Assembly (NCBI RefSeq): GCF_000304475.1 | Contig: NC_018950.1 | Location: 124,001 to 188,000 of the forward strand | Origin: Kazachstania africana CBS 2517 | Lineage: Eukaryota > Ascomycota > Saccharomycetes > Saccharomycetales > Saccharomycetaceae | DNA: 64,000 nt | Reading direction: 5' to 3' | Shown: in pieces, positions 49,033-57,915 of the stretch | Position numbering within the stretch: the stretch's first letter is position 1 | Layout: each line of letters begins with the position of its first letter | Translations under genes and position numbers: made by a program | Notes under the pieces: generated by a model | Seen by the model: only the letters and a program-made list of their open reading frames with translations | What the model was told of the DNA's origin: nothing | Databases searched by the model: none

Positions 49033-50928
49033 ATGCCAGCTGTGCTACGATCAAGATCAAAACAACCAGAGGCTTCACCACAGCCTGCTGCTCAAGTACG
49101 TAGGCGAAAGAGAAGAACAACTGAAGATGAAGAAGATATCGACCTGTTGGAAGATTCAGATACTGCCACCAATAATAGACCTTTTGAAATGATAGGAGAT
49201 CTACCATCATCTGTAAGCATACCAAATTATAATTCTGCATTGACACATCCTCTTTCGGTGAAGGATTCCTCAGTATTGTACAATTCTCTGAGAATTTCCA
49301 GAAATACTTGGATCAAAGGAGAAATGTTTGAGAGTTATTGGAAAAGACCTTTAATTACTGGCGTAAACAATAATAACGTCCCTACCATCAAGGATAAGAT
49401 GCAAAGGATGTGTGAATGCACACTTCTGGGAGGCCCACACGAATTCAAAGTAAGATTACATATTCTTAAGGATGACGCCATTGAACAAAAGTGGCAAGAA
49501 GAAGAAGACTCAAAGAAGAAAGCGGTTAAAGAAAGAAGAAAGATGGAATTAGAAGCAAAGAAGAAAAGGATTGAAGAAAGAAAACAGAAGCAACTCTTGA
49601 AAAAACAAGAGAAGGAAAAGCAGAAAGAGGCTAAATTGAAAGCGAAGTTAGAACAACAGAAGATGAAGGAAGAAATAAAGAAATTTAAAGAACAACAAAA
49701 GTTGTTGAAAAAATCAAATGCAAATGTCGTTAAGACAGAAATTTCCAAGACAAATGAAATCGCTACAAAAGTTAAAAAAAACATCAGTGAAAAAAAGCCC
49801 ATGTCTAATGATTCGAAACTGATTCAAAATTTGAATTTAATGGCACAAAAGGATGTACACGTTCGTAATTTGATGGACTTGGTGGCAACTCATAATGCTA
49901 CTCCCGTTCAGATAGAAACTTTCAGGAAGATTATTGATATAGCAAAATCGATGCCCAGTGACTTAAAATCGCCTGGACCCTACATCCCCATTGTTTCAAC
50001 AAGAGCTAGACAAGTCCTGAAAAAAACTGAGACAAAGAAAGATGAAGACACGAAAGCTTCTGCTTCTCCATCTTCAACTGCGCTTGACACTACAGGAGAT
50101 AAAAATGATCCACTTACTATGGAAAAGGGAAACGTTACAGAAACCAATAACTCGAATACAACTACAGAGGAAAAAACTGATGAAATCAGTAAAAATAAAA
50201 CGGAAGTTGAAGAAGAAAATGAACAAATTGAAGAAAAAAATGATTCCATTAAAGAGTCAGAGGAAATAGAACCTTCAAAGTCATTTAAAGGCTCGGCGGA
50301 TGGAGGCAAAAATGATATTATAAGTGGCAAAACGAACGATCCAGTAAAGAAAGAGGAGGAAAGTGAGATAAAGGTTCCAAAAAAAGTTAAGAAAAAAATT
50401 GATGATGAGGATAAATTAACAGGTTTCCAACAGAAGTACGTCGATGAATCGCAACTGATTCTTGAATTTTTGGAAAATAATAATGCAAGATTTTACATGC
50501 CTAAGGATTCTATAATAGAATATGACGCTGAAAATGAAAAATACGTAATATCTTGGGTTTTGATTCATAATAGAAAGGAAATTGAGAAATTTCTCAGAAA
50601 GCATACAAAAAGAGATAATAAGTTAACATTCAATGACATTTTATTTTATGATGACTGTCCTACTCCCTTAATAAATCCAATGACCGTAACAATATTGGGT
50701 ATACCGAAACGTTTCAATCAAATTGTACTAAATAGCGTGAATCCCATTGAAAAAGTACAAGCAGTAATGAAAAGGTTACTAGAAATTAGTACGCGATTAT
50801 CTGACTACTATTTATGGTACCAGTTAGACGGTTATGATGATGCCAAGCTATCAGAAAAATTAAGAATTGAATTAAATGAATATGAACAATCCTTAAGACC
50901 TAAGAAGCAGAAAAAGATTGTTATATAA
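49033..50928 (+). CDS. SWC3: Swc3, SWR1 chromatin-remodeling complex subunit
   Basis: 631 residues (625 in S. cerevisiae). Swc3 is a nuclear subunit of SWR1, the complex that deposits histone H2A.Z. The frame opens with TTG at 48997; the ATG at 49033 gives MPAVLRSRSKQ, nearly identical to the known N-terminus, so I use it. Residues about 55-165 hold NRPFEMIGDLPSSVSIPNYN and the CECTLLGGPHEFKVRL block. A very long Lys/Glu-rich helical segment spans about 170-270. The C-terminal domain has LTGFQQKYVDESQLILEFL and ends SDYYLWYQLDGYDDAKLSEK. It converges on MDM10 with 18 bp between stops. Confidence 0.95.
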   Translation: MPAVLRSRSKQPEASPQPAAQVRRRKRRTTEDEEDIDLLEDSDTATNNRPFEMIGDLPSSVSIPNYNSALTHPLSVKDSSVLYNSLRISRNTWIKGEMFESYWKRPLITGVNNNNVPTIKDKMQRMCECTLLGGPHEFKVRLHILKDDAIEQKWQEEEDSKKKAVKERRKMELEAKKKRIEERKQKQLLKKQEKEKQKEAKLKAKLEQQKMKEEIKKFKEQQKLLKKSNANVVKTEISKTNEIATKVKKNISEKKPMSNDSKLIQNLNLMAQKDVHVRNLMDLVATHNATPVQIETFRKIIDIAKSMPSDLKSPGPYIPIVSTRARQVLKKTETKKDEDTKASASPSSTALDTTGDKNDPLTMEKGNVTETNNSNTTTEEKTDEISKNKTEVEEENEQIEEKNDSIKESEEIEPSKSFKGSADGGKNDIISGKTNDPVKKEEESEIKVPKKVKKKIDDEDKLTGFQQKYVDESQLILEFLENNNARFYMPKDSIIEYDAENEKYVISWVLIHNRKEIEKFLRKHTKRDNKLTFNDILFYDDCPTPLINPMTVTILGIPKRFNQIVLNSVNPIEKVQAVMKRLLEISTRLSDYYLWYQLDGYDDAKLSEKLRIELNEYEQSLRPKKQKKIVI

Positions 50929-50946
50929 GTTACATAGTCTATTTTT

Positions 50947-52320
50947 TCATACGGAATATTGTATTTTAATCCCAAATTTTGCGGGTATTTTGCTGTTATT
51001 ATTTTGGGCATTATTACTATCATCGAATCCTTTAGAAATTAAAACGTCTCTACTAAATACCAATTCAGTACCTGCAGAGATGAGAAATTCTCTAAATTTT
51101 CCCTCCCACAAAATTTTGAGATTCCTATCACGTAAAGATGTTGCGAACTTCCATACTTGAGTGAAATTCTCATTCCGAAATTTATTCTTGAATCGTTCGA
51201 TGATCGATTTTTCTTTATCCATCTTTTGTAATGATTCTGAGAAAGTGTCAGTCAAATCATTGAGTAGCCTTTCTTCATGAGGCGACAGGGACAGTACATC
51301 ATTCTCAACAGTGCTATAGTGTCTTGTTGTAACCGGGCCAGCATCCGACGTATTAGATGTAGTGGTTTCAAATGTGGCCACATTCTCAAATGAGGATTCA
51401 AGATCAGGATCATTAATCTTGCTTCCTGACTTCCAAAATTCGCAACCAAATGATAAATTAGAATCTATCGAGAAGAGATTGAAATCGTACTTAGCGGATA
51501 TGGTAGAATTAGACGTTGTCATTGCAGTGTAACTGGAAGAGATATGGCCAAAGAGAGGATTCCATGAAAATGTCAGAGTTAATGGCCTTCCAGTATTTGC
51601 CGAATTCGTACAGTATCGGAGTGTGGTAGAACATCCTGGCGTTAAAGTTGATAGGCCCAGCCATACCTCACCGCCTAGTGACATTGAAGAATTATTGTAT
51701 AATGAATTGTTAAATTTCGATGGGGAACTGATAAAATTATGTAAAACTCTGTATCCACACAGCAGACCATTGGATGACACCACAAATTCTTGTAAATTCT
51801 GGCCTTTCGTCCTCTGCCAATTAAGTAGCATTATATTCATATCTGAATACATGTTACTTATGCATTTTACCACCAGTTGTGTGTTTACATTGAATCTTTT
51901 GATAATCATAGCTTCCAGAGTAGATTTTGGATAGTAGATGCGACCATAGTACAATGACTTTGGCTCAAAGGCATGTGTGATATCGTCCAATTGCCTCGAA
52001 AAGAAAGGCTGAATGTGTCTATAAGTCTCTGTAGCATCCTGTAGGAGCACTTGGGATGAGCTTTTAACAATCTTTTCGACGTTATCAGCGTCGGTATATA
52101 GATAAGTCAAAGAACCATTGATCTTATTATTTCTATCAATCTCCAATGTGCTGAAAGTGTTTGTCGTGGATCTATTCGAAGTCTGGAACTTAAATGTCTT
52201 TGGTATATGGAATTCCAACAGAGCTCTTGACGTAGATGTGATATTTTCATAGCTACTATCTCGATTCCAATTGGTACTTTTTTCGAATGCCCTCACAATA
52301 TAATCCATATAATCTAGCAT
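50947..52320 (-). CDS. MDM10: Mdm10, mitochondrial outer-membrane beta-barrel (ERMES and SAM)
   Basis: 457 residues (493 in S. cerevisiae). Mdm10 is a porin-like beta barrel in the mitochondrial outer membrane that anchors the ERMES ER-mitochondria tether and helps the SAM complex assemble Tom40. The frame opens five codons earlier with TTG; the ATG at 52318-52320 gives MLDYMDYIVRAF, matching the family. Conserved blocks include SKSLYYGRIYYPKSTLEAMIIKR-type sequence, LLCGYRVLHNFISSPSKFN and GRPLTLTFSWNPLFGH, and it ends in the barrel signal PAKFGIKIQYSV. It is shorter in the two variable loops. Confidence 0.95.
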   Translation of the reverse strand: MLDYMDYIVRAFEKSTNWNRDSSYENITSTSRALLEFHIPKTFKFQTSNRSTTNTFSTLEIDRNNKINGSLTYLYTDADNVEKIVKSSSQVLLQDATETYRHIQPFFSRQLDDITHAFEPKSLYYGRIYYPKSTLEAMIIKRFNVNTQLVVKCISNMYSDMNIMLLNWQRTKGQNLQEFVVSSNGLLCGYRVLHNFISSPSKFNNSLYNNSSMSLGGEVWLGLSTLTPGCSTTLRYCTNSANTGRPLTLTFSWNPLFGHISSSYTAMTTSNSTISAKYDFNLFSIDSNLSFGCEFWKSGSKINDPDLESSFENVATFETTTSNTSDAGPVTTRHYSTVENDVLSLSPHEERLLNDLTDTFSESLQKMDKEKSIIERFKNKFRNENFTQVWKFATSLRDRNLKILWEGKFREFLISAGTELVFSRDVLISKGFDDSNNAQNNNSKIPAKFGIKIQYSV

Positions 52321-52622
52321 TGCACCGCAGTTCAATACGTATGGTCACAACCAGAACTGGTTCTTATCCTGTTACTATAGTTATGTTTCAATATTATCTT
52401 GTATATCAAATTGTTGAAATGTTCTCGTATTGCGATCTTAAAGACAAAATTAAGATACTTTAAACGTAGTTGGTCAAAGTTCAAAAGGACGATTGGTGGA
52501 GTCTTGGAATCTACTTCTAGTGGTTACCTGCACATCTTTTGACGGTAGAAACATAGTAATCGGAGAGTCTCCCCTCACAAGTGTTAGTTTGAACAGATTT
52601 TAGAACTAGTTGGAAGGAGCAA
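52321..52622. promoter_or_regulatory. MDM10/SPO7 divergent promoter region
   Basis: 302 bp between two outward-facing starts, containing both promoters. I see no strong named site and no RNA gene. Confidence 0.5.
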
Positions 52623-53552
52623 ATGACAAGTAAGGAAGATTTTGTTGAGAAGTCAGCTAGCAGCGATAATATAGGTAGCACACCTGATTCCAAAGAGATG
52701 AACACGCCGATAGGAGTGAACATTGAAGTAGAGATGACTGAAGAAAAGGGAAAAGAGCCTGAATTAGACATGGCAACACCGACAAAGCCTAGAAGGAGCG
52801 AATTTAGTACTGGCCTGTCAACTACTTCTACACCGAGGAAAAGATCAAGTAGTCGTACATCGAGTGGTAAGACCCATCGAAACTCATCGGATGTGTCTCC
52901 TGCATCGATGATATTTAGAAATTTATTAATTCTGGAAGACGATTTAAGACGACAGGCAAGAGAACAAAAGCAACTGAGAAGGAAATACACTGCATTCCTG
53001 TCACTAATGGCAGGCCTTGCTGGATTCACCATATACGAGCTGTTTTTCAATACAAGTGAATATGTCAAGGGGATCTACAGGTTTTTCCTGCAATTAACGC
53101 TATGCTTTATTATTATAACGATCTCACTATTCAATATTAGTGGACAATACAGGAGAACAATTATTATTCCAAGAAGATTTTTCAATTCGACAAATAAGGG
53201 CATCCGACAATTCAATGTTAGGCTGGTAAGAGTCAAATCTTCCTGGGATGAGATGTTTACAGATTTCGTAAGATTCATAAGTAACAAGACTGCGATGGTT
53301 AATGTTTGGTTCTTCAGTAAAGTGATCAAGTTGAGTGATAATAATACTATAGTGAACTTTTGGAAAAGCGTGACAATACGATCACAACCGAGGATTGGTG
53401 CCACAGATGTGAAGTTGATTTTGAATCCCAGAGCTTTTAGCGCAGAGGTCAGAGAAGGCTGGGAAATTTACAGAGATGAATTCTGGGCAAGAGAGGGCAC
53501 AAGAAGACGTAAGCAAGCCAAGGACGTGGATACCAAACTCAAGTCTGCATAA
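52623..53552 (+). CDS. SPO7: Spo7, regulatory subunit of Nem1 phosphatase
   Basis: 309 residues (259 in S. cerevisiae). Spo7 with Nem1 dephosphorylates and activates the phosphatidate phosphatase Pah1 at the nuclear/ER membrane, controlling lipid synthesis and nuclear shape. Conserved motifs are SPASMIFRNLLILEDDLRRQ near 97-116, two membrane segments at about 140-185, and SGQYRRTIIIPRRFF with FWARE near the end. The N-terminal tail is about 45 residues longer than in S. cerevisiae and contains several TP sites, two of them (TPTK, TPRK) full Cdk-type. The start is the ATG at 52623. FUN14 follows on the same strand. Confidence 0.95.
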   Translation: MTSKEDFVEKSASSDNIGSTPDSKEMNTPIGVNIEVEMTEEKGKEPELDMATPTKPRRSEFSTGLSTTSTPRKRSSSRTSSGKTHRNSSDVSPASMIFRNLLILEDDLRRQAREQKQLRRKYTAFLSLMAGLAGFTIYELFFNTSEYVKGIYRFFLQLTLCFIIITISLFNISGQYRRTIIIPRRFFNSTNKGIRQFNVRLVRVKSSWDEMFTDFVRFISNKTAMVNVWFFSKVIKLSDNNTIVNFWKSVTIRSQPRIGATDVKLILNPRAFSAEVREGWEIYRDEFWAREGTRRRKQAKDVDTKLKSA

Positions 53553-53759
53553 GATGAAGCCATCAAATCACATATTGTATCAAAATGAGACCAACCGGGT
53601 AACAACATCGCATTAATTGGGAGTAAGAGAAGGGGATTTGTTGAATTTAATGATAAGGCTAAATCAAGGTTTCGATGACACAGGTGACAGCATATGTAAG
53701 TATATAATATACCGTGTACTTTTCAAGGTTAAAAAAGTTGCAAATTTAATTCAGTACTG

Positions 53760-54386
53760 ATGTTGAAGCTTCTATTGAAGGGAGGGTCTTTTGGTAGATC
53801 CCGTAACGCTATATCTCCAGTATGGTGGTCATCACCTTCGAGGATTTTGAAGAAACCCATCGTTCGGTTCCATTCTAGTACTATCACTAGAACTCCTCCA
53901 AAGTCATGGACGAGCCCATTGAAGCTGTTTGGCTTGGCTCTCTGTCTAGGAACGGCACCGATCTACTATACAATATCACAAGCTAACCTGATCCGTAATG
54001 AGAATGGTGCCAATGTTAAAACCACCATAGAGGAAGATATCAGCCATAAAGCCAACGAATTGATCGATGAGTTCAAGAAAAGTGATCCTGAGGAAAGGAA
54101 GATTTTGTATAGACAATTGTGTCTGGGATCAATTTTTGGTATAGTCACAGGCTTTATTATGGTAAAAATATCTGGATTACTCGTGTATGTCACTGTGTGC
54201 GGACTATTGGGGTTTGAATGGCTTAAGAATAGAAGGTTAATTAATGTTAGTAATAGTCAATTTCTATCATTTACAAAAGGTCAACTGGAAAGACTACTAA
54301 GATTCTTCAAAGTCAATTTAAATCATTTGGATTTGTTCAAGATATCATTTATAAGTAGTTTGCTCTTAACATATATGAATAGCTAG
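53760..54386 (+). CDS. FUN14: Fun14, mitochondrial outer-membrane FUN14-family protein
   Basis: 208 residues (198 in S. cerevisiae). FUN14-family proteins (relatives of the mammalian mitophagy receptor FUNDC1) are integral mitochondrial membrane proteins; the yeast member's role is poorly defined. The N-terminal 50 residues are rich in Arg/Lys/Ser and lack acidic residues, like a mitochondrial targeting sequence. Conserved LCLGSIFGIVTGFIMVKISG with its Gly-spaced helix is at about 120-139, followed by another hydrophobic segment. The start is the ATG at 53760. It converges on ERP2 with 37 bp between stops, as on chromosome I. Confidence 0.9.
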   Translation: MLKLLLKGGSFGRSRNAISPVWWSSPSRILKKPIVRFHSSTITRTPPKSWTSPLKLFGLALCLGTAPIYYTISQANLIRNENGANVKTTIEEDISHKANELIDEFKKSDPEERKILYRQLCLGSIFGIVTGFIMVKISGLLVYVTVCGLLGFEWLKNRRLINVSNSQFLSFTKGQLERLLRFFKVNLNHLDLFKISFISSLLLTYMNS

Positions 54387-54423
54387 CTTCAGTATCATAT
54401 TTAGATATATATATATACGTAGC

Positions 54424-55044
54424 TTAAACGTAATTCTTTTGACGACTTTTAAAGAAAAGTTGAATGATGATAGCTTGACCAACACTGATACCAACCATAA
54501 CGAGCATAACTAAAATGGACAACCATTTCAATCTGGATTCAGTGGAGGATACAGTAGACATGTTTCTCCATTCTCTGGCTCTCAAATAATTCATTACCTT
54601 ATTCATCTTATTTAAATTTCTGTCAATTTCTTCAATTGCATTGTTAGCAATGACATCTTCAGTATTGGAATGATCTACTTCTAAAGTTTTTTCCTTTTCC
54701 AATGTGATTTCAACCTTTTTCAATGCAGTACCATATGAATTACTGAAACAGAAGGAGTATTGACCTAAACCAAAAGATTTCAAGAGGAAATCAGAATATT
54801 TCTTTTGCTTTTCGTCAACGATAGTGGAGCCGTCTGGACCAGTAATCAAGAAGTCAATTTCGAAGTTACCACCTGTTAAGACTTGGTATGAAACGACTAA
54901 AGTGTCATCGTTAGAAATTAGATCATGGTAGAAACACTCTTTGCTAAAAGCAGGTAGGTTAACTGTGAATGGGGCGTAATTGGATGAAACTGCGGCGGCA
55001 AATGTGAAAAACCAAACTGCTAATGTAATAATCTTGTACAACAT
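54424..55044 (-). CDS. ERP2: Erp2, p24/EMP24-GOLD family cargo receptor
   Basis: 206 residues (215 in S. cerevisiae). Erp2 belongs to the p24 complex (Emp24, Erv25, Erp1, Erp2) that loads GPI-anchored and other cargo into COPII vesicles. A cleavable signal peptide covers about 1-20 (LAVWFFTFAAAVSS), followed by the luminal GOLD domain with two Cys (KECFYHDL and YSFCFSNSYG), a coiled-coil stretch at about 125-165, one membrane segment at about 175-196, and the short tail LFFKSRQKNYV with the FF ER-exit signal. The ohnolog ERP4 is the alternative; synteny with FUN14 favours ERP2. Confidence 0.92.
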   Translation of the reverse strand: MLYKIITLAVWFFTFAAAVSSNYAPFTVNLPAFSKECFYHDLISNDDTLVVSYQVLTGGNFEIDFLITGPDGSTIVDEKQKKYSDFLLKSFGLGQYSFCFSNSYGTALKKVEITLEKEKTLEVDHSNTEDVIANNAIEEIDRNLNKMNKVMNYLRAREWRNMSTVSSTESRLKWLSILVMLVMVGISVGQAIIIQLFFKSRQKNYV

Positions 55045-55236
55045 ATCGTACTGTACACTTATGAAGCTTCTTCTATTGCAGAACCGTTGGCAATTCTTGA
55101 ATAGTATACCATGATCGAATATGTTATTTTTTTTTCAACGTGTCAAACAACTGAAAAAAAAAAAAACAAGACTGCAATGAAGCAGTCTTTAAATAGATGG
55201 ATAGCAACAGTTCTATGGCATTTCTATTAGCAGCTA

Positions 55237-56262
55237 TTATCTCAGCAGCATGCTGTTCATTTCACCTTTGACACCAAAAAATAAATGTCGTTGAAGCGCC
55301 AATTTTATTCCCGGCAGACCTTTTTGGTGTGAAGTGAGACGTTGCAATTTGACTAATAGATTTCTTGAGATGGTCGAATCTCTTGGAGTGAGTTTCATGA
55401 GATTGTCTTCATCTTTGGTGTTGATGAGCGCTGCGACGGTTATACCCTTGTATTGGGCCATAGGGCAATCTTTCATGTAATTTAGAGCGATGCATATACC
55501 ATCGGGATCTGCATCTACAAAGATTTCGATATCAGAACATAGATGTGAGACCTTGTTAATGAACTTTCTTGTTAGATGGTCGGGATATCCTTTGCCTGTA
55601 ATTATCAGAGAATTGAGCATGAGTTTATTCTGGACCAGTTTGCTGTAAACGGCCTCCTTCTCTAAGATTATAATTTTATCGAAATCTGCCACTGCGCAAG
55701 CTATCGTACTAGTTTCGTACAGATATGGTATGAGGCTTGATGTACCGCCCATTAGCATCATTTTGCTACCGTCAGCGTGATAGATTTCCATCGTGGCACT
55801 CGTATAAACCAGACCTTTTTGAGCAGGAATGACACTATTCATTCCAGGAAAATTCAGTCTAATTATATTTACGTAGTAGTTTACAGTACGTTGTGTTTTG
55901 AAAAGTGGGACATTAGAATAGTATACATCCCTGATAGTACTTGTCGTGTTTGTGGTGGCTCTTTCATTGATTATTTTCAATAGCGTCAATAGAATCAACA
56001 CAGTATTCGAATTGTGAGACCTGCTGGCCTTACCATACACGGGAAAACTAAGCGTATTCTTCATTTTACCTGTCTTAAAGACTATATCGACTGGCTCATT
56101 GTTTATCTGCAAACAATTACTGATCAAATTGAAGATGTCAGTGATCGAGTTTTCAAGGTCAATATGGACGGATCTCTTCTTAGGCGTTAGCGTTTCGATC
56201 AGACATCTTTTAGTGGGATTATCCTTAAGTAGATTGCTCAGACTTATTGTCATTTTTGCCAT
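55237..56262 (-). CDS. SPO11: Spo11, meiotic DNA double-strand break transesterase
   Basis: 341 residues from the ATG at 56260-56262 (398 in S. cerevisiae). Spo11, a topoisomerase VI A-like protein, makes the breaks that start meiotic recombination. The catalytic Tyr is Tyr115 in TIRDVYYSN. The metal-binding Glu lies in ILEKEAVYS, and the Toprim-like Asp pair in DADPDG at 250-255, where S. cerevisiae has DADPYG. The frame extends 18 codons further up (ATG at 56314-56316), but the conserved N-terminus (ETLTPKKRSVHI) and a URS1-like site inside that extension favour the downstream ATG; one at 56251-56253 is also possible. AIM17 lies directly upstream, as on chromosome VIII. Confidence 0.93.
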   Translation of the reverse strand: MAKMTISLSNLLKDNPTKRCLIETLTPKKRSVHIDLENSITDIFNLISNCLQINNEPVDIVFKTGKMKNTLSFPVYGKASRSHNSNTVLILLTLLKIINERATTNTTSTIRDVYYSNVPLFKTQRTVNYYVNIIRLNFPGMNSVIPAQKGLVYTSATMEIYHADGSKMMLMGGTSSLIPYLYETSTIACAVADFDKIIILEKEAVYSKLVQNKLMLNSLIITGKGYPDHLTRKFINKVSHLCSDIEIFVDADPDGICIALNYMKDCPMAQYKGITVAALINTKDEDNLMKLTPRDSTISRNLLVKLQRLTSHQKGLPGIKLALQRHLFFGVKGEMNSMLLR

Positions 56263-56299
56263 AAATAAGTCTTGTATATGTGTTGTATGTATGTATATA

Positions 56300-56309
56300 T
56301 AGCCGCCTA
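56300..56309 (+). promoter_or_regulatory. URS1/Ume6-type site upstream of SPO11
   Basis: TAGCCGCCTA matches the meiotic URS1 consensus TAGCCGCCGA at 9 of 10 positions and keeps the full GGCGGCTA core on the minus strand. A TATATATA stretch follows immediately in the direction of SPO11 transcription, and the preferred SPO11 ATG is about 38 bp further. Ume6 represses early meiotic genes in mitosis through this element, so site and gene fit. Confidence 0.7.
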
Positions 56310-56327
56310 AGCTCATTTTAATTTTTC

Positions 56328-57644
56328 TTATTTGAACTTCTCTTCAAGATATTTCAACTTACTCTTGAAGTGGTCGATATCAAGAAAGCAGACACCAACG
56401 TTACAGTCTTCTTGTGCCGCGGCATGTGCTATTCTTCTGTTGTTGAGCAAGACCGTGGTATTCTTCGGTAGTTGCAATTTCACTTGGTTGGCAGGATCTA
56501 CCATCAATCTCTCGAACAATTCGAGGCCTCTTAGGAAATCTTTGAATCTGAATCTTTCGACTGCCTTCGAAGGTAATGTCAGGTTGCAATCGTGATGGTA
56601 GAAATCCATCGACAGTTTATTGTATATTCCGAATGTGAAAGGTGCTTGCCACATGGGACAATAATTGACATTCTTGATCAAATATTCGTATGTCTGAACG
56701 TTGTGTTCATTCGATGAGTATGTCTGTATCAAGGGTCTTGATTGGTAGTAACGATGGTCGTCAAGTTCATAGGAGTAATTGATTGGTACACGTAATAGGG
56801 CATCATATGCCTCTGCATCGATTTCTTTTATCATCCCAGTGATGTGGAAGGTATCCACAAATGTAAATTCAGTGTTCTCCATTACTTTCATTATTTTCAA
56901 ACCAGGAACATGTTCAATGTATTGTAAATCCATATGTAGTTTTTTTGACTCTACCTGATTAAAAAAACTCCCATGAATAGTATTAGTAACTGGACCAATT
57001 CTATGTGCTACTCTCGGTAAATCTGGCGTGTCATTAACCACAATTATACCGAATTTTTGTAGATGAATTAACCCTTTATACAATTTGAAGTCATCGGTTG
57101 CAAAGTCCTGTTTTGTCAATTGAAGATTTTCATAATTACAATTATTCCATATTACCAATTTAAATTTATTAATAAATTTGTAACGTAATGATTTTGTATG
57201 CAAATTTGTACCTTTGTAACGATATAAGAATGATAATGGATAAGCATAGAAATCGCCATCTGACCACAAGACTTCCAAAAACTTCCTGTCCTTGGAAACC
57301 GCCATCTTTGATGGGATTGAATGGATTGGATTGATTAGAATCTCACCCGTAGTGATAAGTTTAGCACCTGTTGCGGGATCGATGGAGTTCGATGAGCGCG
57401 ATGAGTCCCTTAAGAAGATATTGTTGTATGATATCTTGAAAGGTTTCCCGTTTGGAGAGTTGTCTGTGATGAACACCACTGTTGTAGATCTTGAATCGAA
57501 ACTACATTTTATTATCTTACTACCTGAGAAGTCATTACCGTTGGATGGTTGATCTTGCTGCGATTTGAACTGGTTTGCTAAATTAGCGGAAGATAAGCTT
57601 GGGAATCCGTTTACTGAATTATGACTAGGAATAGAAGGTAACAT
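56328..57644 (-). CDS. AIM17: Aim17, gamma-butyrobetaine/trimethyllysine dioxygenase-like protein
   Basis: 438 residues (465 in S. cerevisiae). Aim17 resembles the Fe(II)/2-oxoglutarate dioxygenases of carnitine synthesis; its substrate in yeast is unknown. An N-terminal DUF971-like region (about 45-150, with NNIFLRDSS) precedes the catalytic fold. Iron-binding candidates are His237 and Asp239 (LHMD) and the distal His407 (NNRRIAH), all kept. The S. cerevisiae protein starts with a basic mitochondrial presequence; here the first 40 residues contain only Lys27 and Lys43 as basic residues and no Arg. An in-frame stop lies eight codons upstream of the ATG. It ends 11 bp before the longest SPO11 frame. 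Confidence 0.9.
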   Translation of the reverse strand: MLPSIPSHNSVNGFPSLSSANLANQFKSQQDQPSNGNDFSGSKIIKCSFDSRSTTVVFITDNSPNGKPFKISYNNIFLRDSSRSSNSIDPATGAKLITTGEILINPIHSIPSKMAVSKDRKFLEVLWSDGDFYAYPLSFLYRYKGTNLHTKSLRYKFINKFKLVIWNNCNYENLQLTKQDFATDDFKLYKGLIHLQKFGIIVVNDTPDLPRVAHRIGPVTNTIHGSFFNQVESKKLHMDLQYIEHVPGLKIMKVMENTEFTFVDTFHITGMIKEIDAEAYDALLRVPINYSYELDDHRYYQSRPLIQTYSSNEHNVQTYEYLIKNVNYCPMWQAPFTFGIYNKLSMDFYHHDCNLTLPSKAVERFRFKDFLRGLELFERLMVDPANQVKLQLPKNTTVLLNNRRIAHAAAQEDCNVGVCFLDIDHFKSKLKYLEEKFK

Positions 57645-57915
57645 AGAATGGTCCGCTTGTGCCTAGTTCTGAAGATTGTAAGTGTCAAGAATAGTAATTG
57701 TGTTCCTTATATATGTAAATCATCTGAGGAGTCCTTGAAATTTGTACAAAGCGAAAGTCTAATTTAGTAATGCGGATGGGCATCACGAGCTCGAAAGATA
57801 TGATAGAAGAGATCCATAAAGTTTGTATAGATATGGCTGGTGAGAAGATGATTAGAATAGTCTATAACGTTTTATATGAGGGTGTGTGTATGTATATTTG
57901 TATGAAGAGTTATTT

